Positions 8,421 through 16,766 of a stretch of DNA of 26,126 nucleotides are shown here, in pieces. The notes below the pieces were generated by a model. That model was not told the origin of the DNA. It searched no databases and was given only the letters and a program-made list of their open reading frames with translations. The stretch is from IMG/VR virus record IMGVR_UViG_3300047462_000760, positions 1 to 26,126 of that record; one strand, 5' to 3'. Source of the DNA: a virus. Numbering within the stretch: position 1 is the stretch's first letter; every line of letters begins with the position of its first letter. Position numbers and translations under genes: made by a program.

Positions 8421-9110
8421 TTAAATCAGTATCTTTGCTGCCTTATCGCAAGCCGCTTGAAGTGCTGGCTTAGGATATTTTGACAATGCGAACAAGCTCC
8501 GAGCCTGTTGCATCAAATCTCTTTCCTTATCAGATAGCTGGAATCCTTTTTTAATTGATATAAAAACACCAGCTAACTGATCTACATCGATCCCATAGGT
8601 ATCGACATAATCAATCTGTTCATCATTTAATGATCTCAACGCAATAGATGTGGCTTGATATGCTGGCTGCACTCCAAGCAATGGCGACACCTCACCTAAT
8701 TCTGCTTTTCTTACTTCCGCGATATTGATACCGTTTTCTTTGACCCAATTAACATCTATAGGAGAAAAACCAAAACTCATGCCAGTGCCGTCGCCACGTT
8801 TCATTAAAGAGCGAAGATCATTAGCATAAGATGTATCTGGTAAATCTATCTCAACCTGCAAGCCCTCGGAATCTTCCAATAGTCGAAGTGTTCCATTGGT
8901 CTGTGTGGCTAGTGGCTTGGATGTGTCGTGGTTAAATAGAGCAGCGATTTGACCACCGCGAACAGAATCAGTTACCGAGCCAGGGAGAAATCTCTCTTTA
9001 AATCCTCCCAAATCTTGAGACAGTGAATTCCAAACGATTGCCCTGCCGACAAGCTTATTGTTCTCGCTGGTGATAGTTGCACCGATTTGCGAGCGTAATT
9101 GTAATTTCAT
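8421..9110 (-). CDS. Prohead protease (HK97 family)
   Basis: A 229-residue serine protease that processes the capsid delta domain during head maturation. Visible landmarks are an N-terminal VGRAIVWNS segment, FKERFLPGSV near 37-46, the catalytic His region LFNHD (His61), GTGMSFGFSP with catalytic Ser112, and an acidic residue in AELGEVSPLL (Glu137 or Glu140) that could complete the triad. The ATG overlaps the portal stop (ATGA), implying coupling. The C-terminal 70 residues are helical, beyond the usual core. A short stop-free stretch in the -1 frame follows the end. Confidence 0.92.
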   Translation of the reverse strand: MKLQLRSQIGATITSENNKLVGRAIVWNSLSQDLGGFKERFLPGSVTDSVRGGQIAALFNHDTSKPLATQTNGTLRLLEDSEGLQVEIDLPDTSYANDLRSLMKRGDGTGMSFGFSPIDVNWVKENGINIAEVRKAELGEVSPLLGVQPAYQATSIALRSLNDEQIDYVDTYGIDVDQLAGVFISIKKGFQLSDKERDLMQQARSLFALSKYPKPALQAACDKAAKILI

Positions 9111-10843
9111 ACCTCTCCCTTCAATGATTTGTCTGGCAGTTCCTCTAAAAGTTTCATCAGATCAGCGAGGGCTGTATCTGTTTGGGCTTCTGGAGCAGTT
9201 ATTACCGCTTCCATGCCTTGAGATAGGGTTGCAAGATGTCTGCTGCTATAGGATGCGTCCCAGACCGATCCAGACGCCTCTAACGCCCTGATGACTGGCT
9301 GCAATACTTCATCGATATGCTTGGATTCATCTTCAGCAAATTTGATGAACCAGGTGCGGAGTTGTTCGCGGTTAAACTTGCTCGCGGCGGCGCTGATCGC
9401 TTTTGATTCCCGCCGAACGATTCGACCAATAGCGTCATGTATTACGGGAGCAAGTATAGAACGACCCAAATCATCATCCACTAATTTATCAGGCACAGCA
9501 GGACCGATTACATCTTTCTCGCCCGCTGATGGATTGCCAGGCACACTATCATCGCCCTCATCGGCATCGGTATTGATGCCAATGTTTTGATCTGTTGCTG
9601 GAGTTGCTGGGTTTGGCAATCCCAAAGGTTGCGATGGCATCAATGCCTTTTGCATAGAAATCGACAACGGCAAATAAGCCTGATTGATATACAGATCGTT
9701 GCCGCCATCGATAGGATTGCGACCATCTTTAGCTCGTATTTCATTCGGAGTGATAGCAAGCGTATTAAATCGGATCTGATCGGTTTGAGCCTGAGTGAGC
9801 GCGTCGCCCTTCATTAGCGGAGTTAAATCGATGCGAGTTTCATAATCATCTTTTTCACTTTCATACAGCAATTTATTATTGGCTTCATCGCATAACTTGC
9901 CAGCCCACGGAGCAAAGGAATAAGTCACGACCTCGATGCCCTGATGTTCTATATTATTATTAGTGCTTCTTGATAAATCGTATAATAGATGGCATGGCAG
10001 ACCTAACACTCTTGCTATTTCAGAGAGTTGGAACTGCCTGCCCTCGATAAATTGCGCTTTGTCTGGATCGGTACCTAGCTGGTGATATTTGACACCATCT
10101 TCTAAAAAGATGTGCTTAAAAGCATTACCCAAACCACCGTATTCTCTACGCATACTATCTTTTAGATTTTGTTGCGCTTGAACCGTAAGGGAACCAGGCA
10201 TTTCAAAGAACCCACCCATGTTGGCACCATTGCCGTAGAACTTGCATGCGAATTCTTCCTGTGCCTTAGTGAGCCCGAGAGTGTCTTTCATGATCTGTAC
10301 AAGCGGAACACCTGATGTTCCATTCATCGAGAAACCACGAATATGGAACACCTCATCAGGCTCCAATGTAATCTGCTTGCCATTAACAATAGTGAGATAA
10401 TTAAACTTGCCTTGATCGAGTTGAGGTCTAGTTCTGTCGGGCAAGAGCGGAAGCAATGCAGTAGGACGGTAGTTTCCATTTCGTTCGATATACGCGAAAC
10501 CTCCACCATAAACCAAAGCATGACCAATGATAGTTTCACGGAATTCTGCTGATGATTGAAACTCGTTAGGACGGTTATGCAGCAGAGCATGGACAGGATG
10601 TTTTCTAGCTATCTCTATAGAGTTGTTATCTAGGTGATGAATAAGATCCCACTTCTGATTGCCGAGGGTCTGACCGTATAATCTAATACCGTGAAAAAAG
10701 GCAGGGATGCTCAATACTGTGATTTCATTGATATCTACGCCAGCACCAGTGCGAGTGGAGACAGGGACGATTCTTCCAGTGCCTGGCTGATATGCTGTCG
10801 CTGCACCAAACCATCGCTTTAACGGATTCAACCAATTCAACAT
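9107..10843 (-). CDS. Portal protein (HK97 family)
   Basis: A 578-residue portal subunit; a dodecamer forms the DNA channel. Recognisable parts are VSTRTGAGVDINEITVLSIP near 28-47, ALLPLLPDRTRP with LEPDEVFHIRGFS, a stem/crown region with FACKFYGNGANMGGFFEMPG, and LSEIARVLGLPCHLLYDLSRS. After about residue 400 comes a Pro/Gly/Asp-rich linker and an extra helical domain to the C-terminus. That makes it longer than the roughly 420-residue HK97 portal. The ATG has GGGGGAG upstream. The gene lies between the large terminase and the protease. Confidence 0.93.
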   Translation of the reverse strand: MLNWLNPLKRWFGAATAYQPGTGRIVPVSTRTGAGVDINEITVLSIPAFFHGIRLYGQTLGNQKWDLIHHLDNNSIEIARKHPVHALLHNRPNEFQSSAEFRETIIGHALVYGGGFAYIERNGNYRPTALLPLLPDRTRPQLDQGKFNYLTIVNGKQITLEPDEVFHIRGFSMNGTSGVPLVQIMKDTLGLTKAQEEFACKFYGNGANMGGFFEMPGSLTVQAQQNLKDSMRREYGGLGNAFKHIFLEDGVKYHQLGTDPDKAQFIEGRQFQLSEIARVLGLPCHLLYDLSRSTNNNIEHQGIEVVTYSFAPWAGKLCDEANNKLLYESEKDDYETRIDLTPLMKGDALTQAQTDQIRFNTLAITPNEIRAKDGRNPIDGGNDLYINQAYLPLSISMQKALMPSQPLGLPNPATPATDQNIGINTDADEGDDSVPGNPSAGEKDVIGPAVPDKLVDDDLGRSILAPVIHDAIGRIVRRESKAISAAASKFNREQLRTWFIKFAEDESKHIDEVLQPVIRALEASGSVWDASYSSRHLATLSQGMEAVITAPEAQTDTALADLMKLLEELPDKSLKGEV

Positions 10844-10862
10844 TAACTCCCCCGATTATTCT

Positions 10863-12515
10863 TTAGAGACTAAACACACCGCGCGTTTCGTAAATACTTG
10901 GCTTCTTTATTGGTTCGCGGCTTTCAATACCCACCCGCGTAAGTGCTGTCACGAGAGCTGTGATGCCGTCAATCTTTTGGGATCGTCTACCACGATAAGT
11001 GCATTTCCTTGCTTCCTTAATTAGATGGACGTTTCCTTTATTATCTGTTCGAGCTTCTACATTACTCGCGTTCCAACGTAGTACAGGAGATGCGGATAAA
11101 ACGATGCTCTTATCTTTCAATCTCCTAGTAAGCTCTTCGCATGCTGGAGATAGTTCCCAGTTTTGAGCTACAGGAATACATGGAATGCCAGATGCGTCCA
11201 CTAACGCAATAACATTGCTTGCCCTGTTCCTGTCATAGCAGAGTGCTTTTAGATTATTCGTATCTTTGAGGGATATGATGTAGTTTGCTATGTCTTGTTG
11301 AGTTTGCGGATCAATCGTATCGGCATCGAGCAGGTCGATATGACTGCGTGACCATTCCGCGAACTTGATACCATCGCGTTGCTCGTATTCTTGTGCGGTT
11401 TTATGTGGTAAATAAAATCTGCACTTCGCATAGAGATTATTACTACCAATGTAGATAAATGCCAATGCAGTCAGATCGTCATTCAAACTCATATCTAATC
11501 CCAGCACGAGTGGTAAGCCAGCGACATCATCAGCAGAAAAGCCTTTCGAGCAGGCATCCCACTGACCCATATCAATATACTTGCTCGTGCCTTGGACCCA
11601 TTGACCGCAATGAAGACGCCTAAACTCCGCCTCTAGTGCTGGTACCTCGCGTGCCTTTTTTGCTTCGCTGCGTAATGTTTCAATCGTTATTATCTGATCT
11701 AATGCAGGGTTTACTCTCTTCCATAGCTCCTCATCATAAGGATCTTCAGCTTCATCGCTGCCATAAATAACAGGATAAAGCTCATCATCCTTGCTGACCC
11801 CTTCCACTACTCGCGTAGCTCTTTCGTGTAATTCCCAGCAGATTGATTCTTTACTAGTGCCTGAGTTAGTGGCAATAAGAATAAGTGGCTGACTACGTTT
11901 CTTAGCATTTCTGGAAACACTGTCGTATAGCTTGCGGTTAGGAGCTTCCCAGATTTCATCATAGATAAAGCAAGTGGGATTATCTCCCGCTTTCCCTTCA
12001 CCATCACCTGATATGATTCGCCAGGTTGAATTCTTTGGACCTTTGATCACAAACTGCTGAGGATCGAGAGTTTCTTTATCTTTCATATCTTTAAACTTCA
12101 CAGACTCTTCGATCATCATCTTTGCTAAACCGAAAGTGACATTAGCCTGTTGGAAATTTGTAGCACCAGATACAATCGTCGCCCCAGCTTCACCATCCGC
12201 TAGAAATAAAAACATACCTATGGAGGTTAGCAAACCAGATTTGCCCTGTCCCTTTGGAAGCTCCAGATATAGCTCCCGAAATCTGCGGAGATTATCCGAG
12301 CGTCGTTTCCAACCTATCAGATCTTGTACAATCACTTTTTGCCAATCCATCAACAAGAATGGCATCCCAGCCCACCTATCTCTAACATGGCAGCAATAGG
12401 TTTCAATGAATTTAACAGCACGATTCGCTGCCTTTGCATCATAGTAGTAAAGATCATTGTCGATAAGACTATTTCGACGCCAGTTGTCGTAGGGAAGATT
12501 TATTATACTATTCAC
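10863..12515 (-). CDS. Terminase large subunit
   Basis: A 550-residue packaging motor with an N-terminal ATPase and C-terminal nuclease. Walker A is PKGQGKS at 87-93. Walker B ends in CFIYDE with Asp186 and the catalytic Glu187. The coupling motif is IATNSG at 214-219. RNase H-like nuclease acids are Asp341 (LGLDMS), Asp428 (CYDRNR) and Asp516 (KIDGI). It starts with GTG inside the last codons of the HNH gene, behind GGTGGGG, so the two are coupled. Pattern and length fit the Terminase_1 type used by HK97-like phages. Confidence 0.95.
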   Translation of the reverse strand: MNSIINLPYDNWRRNSLIDNDLYYYDAKAANRAVKFIETYCCHVRDRWAGMPFLLMDWQKVIVQDLIGWKRRSDNLRRFRELYLELPKGQGKSGLLTSIGMFLFLADGEAGATIVSGATNFQQANVTFGLAKMMIEESVKFKDMKDKETLDPQQFVIKGPKNSTWRIISGDGEGKAGDNPTCFIYDEIWEAPNRKLYDSVSRNAKKRSQPLILIATNSGTSKESICWELHERATRVVEGVSKDDELYPVIYGSDEAEDPYDEELWKRVNPALDQIITIETLRSEAKKAREVPALEAEFRRLHCGQWVQGTSKYIDMGQWDACSKGFSADDVAGLPLVLGLDMSLNDDLTALAFIYIGSNNLYAKCRFYLPHKTAQEYEQRDGIKFAEWSRSHIDLLDADTIDPQTQQDIANYIISLKDTNNLKALCYDRNRASNVIALVDASGIPCIPVAQNWELSPACEELTRRLKDKSIVLSASPVLRWNASNVEARTDNKGNVHLIKEARKCTYRGRRSQKIDGITALVTALTRVGIESREPIKKPSIYETRGVFSL

Positions 12516-12870
12516 TGTGACCCCACCGTTTTTCTATACGACTATGGCAACTCGCGCAGAGTGACAACAGATTACTAGCATCATGAAGTAGATGAGGTTC
12601 GGTAATTCTGATTTGTTTCACTGGCCTTATATGGTGAACCTGAGCGGCTAATTCTCTCTTGCAGTGCTCGCAAATAGGATTGTTATTTAGTTTCGTATTG
12701 CGCGTATTCTTCCATTGAGTGGATCGGTAGAATGCTACCGATTCTGGATCGCGAGAATACTGGCTGTAATGTTTCTGTACAGGCGGTGCAAGATGCTGAT
12801 GTTTATCGCAATATCCGCGAGTCTTCAATAAAGCACTACATGTTCCGACGCGACATGGATATACTGGCAT
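12508..12870 (-). CDS. HNH endonuclease, packaging-associated
   Basis: A 120-residue protein with an N-terminal Cys/His cluster (Cys6, Cys11, Cys21, His24), then a classical zinc-stabilised HNH: CEHC at 67-70, catalytic QVHHIRPV with His79/His80, DASNLLSLC with Asn100, and CASCH at 105-109. HNH proteins between small and large terminase are widespread in HK97-like phages and assist terminase cleavage, so this is probably a packaging factor rather than a selfish homing enzyme. The end overlaps the large terminase start by 8 bases. Confidence 0.92.
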   Translation of the reverse strand: MPVYPCRVGTCSALLKTRGYCDKHQHLAPPVQKHYSQYSRDPESVAFYRSTQWKNTRNTKLNNNPICEHCKRELAAQVHHIRPVKQIRITEPHLLHDASNLLSLCASCHSRIEKRWGHSE

Positions 12871-12889
12871 GGTCCCCCGAGTGCGTATT

Positions 12890-13297
12890 TTAATCTTCCA
12901 ACTCTGCGAAATCTTCTACAGGCTCTGTGCTGTCGATCTCCTTAGCGAGTTTAATCTTTGCTCTTGCTGATGGAGTTAGACCTAACTCTTTCGCATACTT
13001 TAGCAGTTGTTCACAACTTCTCTGAGATACCGTGAACCATGGATTATGCTGTGGAGTCTTTTCTTTGGGAGATAAACAGATAGCACCTTGTTCGCTTATC
13101 TTATCTTCAGCTTCCAGCCATCGCGCCCATGCTATGCAGTACATAGCAATTATGTTTTTATCAGCAGTTGATAACGTTCCCATCATATCCAGCTCATCGC
13201 ACACTCGATTCCATTCTTTGCGTGCTTCACGGATTAAATGTTTGGGCATTTCTGGGCGTCCCTTATTAGGGGTTAGCTGTTGAGTTGTTGTTTTCAT
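12890..13297 (-). CDS. Terminase small subunit (P27 family)
   Basis: A 135-residue DNA-recognition subunit of the packaging complex. It shows the P27 pattern: NKGRPEMPKHLIREARKEWNRV (given in part), LSTADKNIIAMYCIAWARWLEAE, an NPWFTVSQRSCEQLLKYAKELGLTPSARAKI core, and an acidic end. The frame is open from a TTG at 13354, but the ATG at 13297 has AGGA 8 nt upstream, and the upstream extension overlaps a terminator hairpin, so the ATG is chosen. It is followed by HNH and large terminase in the usual order. Confidence 0.9.
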   Translation of the reverse strand: MKTTTQQLTPNKGRPEMPKHLIREARKEWNRVCDELDMMGTLSTADKNIIAMYCIAWARWLEAEDKISEQGAICLSPKEKTPQHNPWFTVSQRSCEQLLKYAKELGLTPSARAKIKLAKEIDSTEPVEDFAELED

Positions 13298-13352
13298 AGT
13301 TAATCCTACAAAATAGGCTCTATAGACTCTGGCTGGGTTGTAAAAATAGGGC

Positions 13353-13395
13353 AAAAAACGTGAAAAACACGGCGTTTGGTCTTCGCTTCCAAACG
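13353..13395 (-). terminator. Double hairpin plus T run, terminates the fibre-like operon
   Basis: On the minus strand, CGTTTGG / CCAAACG (13389-13395 with 13373-13379) is followed by CGTG-TTTTT-CACG (13368-13371 with 13359-13362) and then TTTTTT (13353-13358). This is a good intrinsic terminator between the upstream small gene and the small terminase. It implies that packaging genes need readthrough or their own promoter. Confidence 0.7.
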
Positions 13396-13445
13396 TTGTG
13401 AGGATTTGTGATACCCTACCAACCTACCTAACTACGTAACTAACT

Positions 13446-13751
13446 TCACTTGAAAACCTTTGGTGTAACATCAGTTGTCTTATCACTTGTCTTATCAGTT
13501 GTGTCCACTACATTAGCACTAACGTGTCTTAACTTTGCAAACTTATCTTTAGCATTATTAATAATCACCTTTGCTACCGCCTCAGCATCTAGATTATTAT
13601 GCCAATAAGACGTTACAGCAATATCAACCGTCTGTGGTTTACCATCAATCTTTTTAGTGAGTGAATACTGTACGTCGCCACTAGATAAGATCGAAGTTGA
13701 CACCTTAACATCGATAGCCTTTACGATTTCATTCTTGATAGCGATATTCAT
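13446..13751 (-). CDS. Small hypothetical protein
   Basis: A 101-residue protein starting MNIAIKNEIVKAIDVKV. The frame is open to an ATG at 13817 (123 residues), which also has an AAAGGA 11 nt upstream. The internal ATG at 13751 has AAAGGA at 6 nt and is preferred. The predicted product has alternating strands and a central helix (DAEAVAKVIINNAKDKFAKL), then a Thr/Asp/Lys-rich tail. No family is recognised. It is the last gene before a terminator and lies after the fibre-like genes, so a virion or accessory role is possible. Confidence 0.65.
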   Translation of the reverse strand: MNIAIKNEIVKAIDVKVSTSILSSGDVQYSLTKKIDGKPQTVDIAVTSYWHNNLDAEAVAKVIINNAKDKFAKLRHVSANVVDTTDKTSDKTTDVTPKVFK

Positions 13752-13839
13752 TTCTGTTCCTTTAGTGCGTTGTTCTGTTCCTATGGACATCATTGCCTTG
13801 TGTGTTGTTCTCATCATATTCGTTGCTTTCCTTTATATT

Positions 13840-14556
13840 TCATTCAGTTAACTGCACTTGAACCCAGTTAGGCATCGCATACGGGCTAGTTGCAGTCGTT
13901 GGTATCGTAATCACTTGAGATTGATTGATTGCATTCCAAAACTGATATGTAGCACCGAGAACAATCGGTATCTCGATCAAACCGCTGCTGTTTGATGTTA
14001 CTGTTTGAGTGGAACCATCGTAAATGAATCCGTTATTGCTCGGCGCGGAGATTAAGCTATAGCTGACCGTAATGTTTGCCTCAGCATTACCACCAGAATC
14101 TACAGTATAAAAATAACCCATGAAAGAATTACTTGCTGGCGGATTTGGAGTATTGGCAGTGTTACCACTTGACTCAACAAGATAACCATTAACAGAAACG
14201 ATGCCTGTTTCTGTAGCCGCGCTGCTATTTGTTGTTATAGTCGCGGTAATGATTGTACCTGCTGGTGCTGCTTGCGTAGATGGTATCAGTTGCAAACCTA
14301 TCAGTGAGTCCTGATTGTGTGTCTGTTCATAAGCAGTAGAGTTAGTGCTATTACCAAAGGTAATCGTTAGAGTATCGTTTGAACCGGTGGAGCCTGATGA
14401 ACTGCTGCTGGTTGACGTGCTGCTAATAACTGCAATATTGAAGCTATCGATAATGAGAATATATCCCGTCGGGACGGTATAGATGTCAATGGTTCTGGGG
14501 GTTGAACCATTGACAAAATCAACGATACTAGAAACGTAGGAGTTGATTTGAGGCAT
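13840..14556 (-). CDS. Hypothetical Ser/Thr-rich protein, probable virion surface protein
   Basis: A 238-residue protein with almost no charged residues and mostly beta structure predicted. The first half resembles a beta sandwich (IYTVPTGYILIIDSFNIAV, a Ser-rich loop, then APAGTIITATITTN and a Gly-Tyr-Leu strand). The second half has a similar strand pattern from about residue 145. No family is recognised. Its ATG shares a base with the preceding stop (TAATG), so it is translationally coupled to the gene before it. Its company with the fibre-like gene suggests a receptor-facing or decoration protein. Confidence 0.7.
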   Translation of the reverse strand: MPQINSYVSSIVDFVNGSTPRTIDIYTVPTGYILIIDSFNIAVISSTSTSSSSSGSTGSNDTLTITFGNSTNSTAYEQTHNQDSLIGLQLIPSTQAAPAGTIITATITTNSSAATETGIVSVNGYLVESSGNTANTPNPPASNSFMGYFYTVDSGGNAEANITVSYSLISAPSNNGFIYDGSTQTVTSNSSGLIEIPIVLGATYQFWNAINQSQVITIPTTATSPYAMPNWVQVQLTE

Positions 14557-14909
14557 TATGATCCCGATGAAGATGAAGATGATTGCGAAACTGTTGCTGA
14601 TCCATCACTGTTAAAAGTCAGCGTATAACCATTTGGTATGGATGGCAGAACAGGTGCAACAACGCCTGCAATGTTTGCGGCGCTCATGAGTGTTGATTGA
14701 TTTAATGCTTGAAGCTCGAATACCATTTTAGCATTAGTCCCCAGCGCACTAATTACTTGCTGAGGCGTCAAGCCATAAGGATTATTCCAAATAATGGTAT
14801 ATCCGCTTTTCCCTGCCTGTTGAAGTTGGGTAAATTGCTGACTTGCTAGACCGACCACTTGATTCGCTGCCTGAGCTGCTGGATTGATGGGTGAAATTAA
14901 AGTTGCCAT
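14556..14909 (-). CDS. Small hypothetical protein of the fibre-like cluster
   Basis: A 117-residue protein behind AAGGGG. The N-terminal half is Gln/Ala-rich and helical (AAQAANQVVGLASQQFTQLQQAG). A middle segment around residues 36-80 has LTPQQVISALGTNAKMVFELQAL. Then comes YTLTFNSDGSATVSQ and a pure Ser/Gly tail. It lies 7 bases after the fibre-like gene and is coupled by TAATG to the next. No domain is named with confidence. Position suggests a small structural partner of the fibre. Confidence 0.7.
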   Translation of the reverse strand: MATLISPINPAAQAANQVVGLASQQFTQLQQAGKSGYTIIWNNPYGLTPQQVISALGTNAKMVFELQALNQSTLMSAANIAGVVAPVLPSIPNGYTLTFNSDGSATVSQSSSSSSGS

Positions 14910-14916
14910 GATCCCC

Positions 14917-16026
14917 TTAAGCTAAAATTCCTATCGTTCTTAGTGCCTTAACTACCTGTTGAATTGTGTAACCATCGTAAGTAGTAGACTGATTTACTGT
15001 AGTGCCCGAATTTGCAACAATAGTAGAAGACGATCCCGATGTAGTCTGTTGCGTTACTGGCGTTGCGTTCCAAAAGCCTAACTTTTGATTACTTGCTGTA
15101 CCAATTTTCGAGCCAGTGGCGGTATCAGTTACAAGATTATGAGTGGATATCGTCTGATCACCAGTAAAGGTATTAGCACCTGTTACTGCCAATGTTCCCG
15201 ATGTCGGTAGAGTCACCGATGTCGTAGCTGATACCGTCAAAGTTAAATTGTACGCTCCAGAAGTGGTCAAATTGCCACCAAGCGTAATAGTTTTACTGCC
15301 GTTATTTACACCAGTTCCGCCATACGTTCCACCGAGCGTGCCTAATGTAATATTATTAGCATTTATGCCCGTGATTCCTGTGCCGTTACCTGATAGCTGA
15401 CCTGATAAGCTAGTTGCGGACAAGTTGCCATAACCATCGTCTAATACAGTATTACCACCACTGCCGTTGATGATTACTATACCTCCTCTTTCGTTATTGC
15501 TGCTGCCATTGATATTGATATTGATTCCGTAGCCACTGCCATCAGTGATGTTTAATCCGCTGTTTCCGTCATCTTGGATTGATTGACTACCTGCATAAGT
15601 GACAGCTCCTGTATTTCCTGCCTGGATTTGCAAATTTCCATTAATGGAGACATTGTTATTGAATGAAGCGACACCTCCACCCTCTCCATTATCAAGTATA
15701 TTTCCACCAGTCGTAATGATGGAATTACTGCTGCTAATTGAAAGAACGCTTGGATTTGAATTACTTCCGAGGTTCAGACCTTGATTGCCATCGCTAGAAA
15801 TCGCGGCGCCGCCGAAGACCGCGTAGGTATCATTCCCAAAATAGAGATTGCCTGTGAGTGTTCCGCCAGTAAGTGGCAGATAAGCATCGTCGGAACTTAT
15901 TGCGGTAATAGCATCAGATAGAGCTTTATCGTTAGCGAGTAAGAATGTAATGCCAGTGGCTGTCGGCGAGGGCGAGAGTAGATAGATTCCATTTGCGCCG
16001 TATGGCACCTTTGTTGGGTTTGGCAT
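14917..16026 (-). CDS. Tail fibre-like repeat protein
   Basis: A 369-residue Gly/Asn/Ser/Thr-rich protein with phage fibre hallmarks. YLPLTGGTLTGNL near residues 49-61 is the repeat seen in many fibres. GGTYGGTGVNN with LGGNLTTSGAYNLTLTV and SVTLPTSGTLAV is the shaft-like part near 233-282. The end has KLGFWNATPVTQQTTSGSS and a final helix IQQVVKALRTIGIL that may trimerise. The role would be host adsorption. Its location upstream of the terminase genes, not after the tape measure, is unusual. No clear Shine-Dalgarno precedes the ATG. Confidence 0.8.
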   Translation of the reverse strand: MPNPTKVPYGANGIYLLSPSPTATGITFLLANDKALSDAITAISSDDAYLPLTGGTLTGNLYFGNDTYAVFGGAAISSDGNQGLNLGSNSNPSVLSISSSNSIITTGGNILDNGEGGGVASFNNNVSINGNLQIQAGNTGAVTYAGSQSIQDDGNSGLNITDGSGYGINININGSSNNERGGIVIINGSGGNTVLDDGYGNLSATSLSGQLSGNGTGITGINANNITLGTLGGTYGGTGVNNGSKTITLGGNLTTSGAYNLTLTVSATTSVTLPTSGTLAVTGANTFTGDQTISTHNLVTDTATGSKIGTASNQKLGFWNATPVTQQTTSGSSSTIVANSGTTVNQSTTYDGYTIQQVVKALRTIGILA

Positions 16027-16076
16027 AATTCAGTATTCGATATTGAGGTGGAAATACCTTTATTTTTGAAGCAAAC

Positions 16077-16101
16077 AACAAAACAGGCAAACAAAACAGG
16101 C
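16077..16101 (-). repeat. Tandem 12-nt repeat in the leader of the fibre-like gene
   Basis: AACAAAACAGGC occurs at 16077-16088 and 16090-16101, a 13-nt period, about 50-75 bases upstream of the fibre-like start. It could be a paired protein-binding site at the promoter. A 6-bp inverted repeat (TAGGAC/GTCCTA type) lies further upstream near 16131-16149. Confidence 0.5.
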
Positions 16102-16202
16102 TGCGGTTTATTGTTAATATTCACCGCCGTCCTACCCACTTTAGGACTCCTCCCTTCCTGCTTAAAATGTTATCGCCATTTTTATTTAGTTGCGTGCACT
16201 GG

Positions 16203-16580
16203 TTATTTTTCGCAAGCATAGAACGTCTGTGGCGCGGTTTCTACAATATCTAGCCCGTCGAGCGCCAAAGTCACTTTTGAATAGGAACAGGATTCAAACT
16301 CGCTAGTGTGAATGAGTTGGTACGTGTTTTCATTATACTGAAAATAGTAGCGGTACTGGGTGGTGCCATAGTGACCTGTCGATGTCATCTCTCCTAAAAT
16401 TAAATCGCAATCAAACATCTCCTTTACCATCGCGGTGGAGATATTTCCAATGCAATCGCTAAAGATACGTTTAATGGAATCTTTCCAAGTCGAATGCCGG
16501 CATTCGCTTGCTAAGATGTGTCCGACTTTGGTAGGTATTACTTGATATTGATAAGCTTCGCAAAATGTGCTTTTATTCAT
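16203..16580 (-). CDS. Hypothetical protein
   Basis: A 125-residue protein starting with ATG behind AGGTGA. It is Cys-rich (Cys at about 8, 28, 43, 58, 97 and 123) and Tyr-rich, with a segment TQYRYYFQYNENTYQLIH near 74-91 that looks like a beta hairpin. No signal peptide, membrane helix or named family is visible. It is preceded by a 186-base structured leader that carries a terminator-like hairpin only about 11 bases before its start, so its expression may be attenuated. Function unknown. Confidence 0.7.
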   Translation of the reverse strand: MNKSTFCEAYQYQVIPTKVGHILASECRHSTWKDSIKRIFSDCIGNISTAMVKEMFDCDLILGEMTSTGHYGTTQYRYYFQYNENTYQLIHTSEFESCSYSKVTLALDGLDIVETAPQTFYACEK

Positions 16581-16766
16581 TTCTCACCTATATAAAATGA
16601 GCCACCGCACTGATAACTTGGTGGCTCGGACCCTGATACGGGTGAGTAAATAGATAGTCTGTTTGAACCGTTTGAACCGTATCAGTAGATGGACGTTATC
16701 AGCGTCATATATGGTGTCGTCCGGATTACCCTTTAGTCCTCAGTCATGCACATCCATCAGTGACAA
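16581..16766 (-). promoter_or_regulatory. Structured leader with mutually exclusive stems (possible attenuator)
   Basis: On the minus strand, in order: CTGATAAC (16702-16695), CTGATACGG (16685-16677), CCGTATCAG (16641-16633), then a hairpin GAGCCACC/GGTGGCTC (16627-16620 with 16606-16599) whose loop holds GTTATCAG (16617-16610). The loop sequence is complementary to the first element, which itself sits in the loop of a GACG/CGTC hairpin. The last hairpin is followed by ATTTTATAT. A tandem GTTTGAACC also occurs near 16660-16680. This is read directly from sequence; the regulatory role is inferred. Confidence 0.5.
16590..16627 (-). terminator. Terminator-like hairpin before the 16203-16580 gene
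   Basis: An 8-bp stem GAGCCACC/GGTGGCTC (arms 16620-16627 and 16599-16606) with a 13-nt loop. On the minus strand it is followed by ATTTTATATA. It lies between two same-strand genes and very near the second start, so it is either a terminator for the upstream gene or an attenuator. Confidence 0.55.

Noticed and set aside
13298-13354. TTG-initiated N-terminal extension of the small terminase
   Set aside because: The ATG at 13297 has a good Shine-Dalgarno and the extension runs into a terminator hairpin.
15897-16139. 80-codon minus frame overlapping the fibre-like gene start
   Set aside because: Out-of-frame shadow with no ribosome site and an unlikely composition.
16581-16766. Possible hammerhead ribozyme because of CTGATGG-like strings
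   Set aside because: The conserved CUGAUGA core and GAAA are not present together in the right arrangement.
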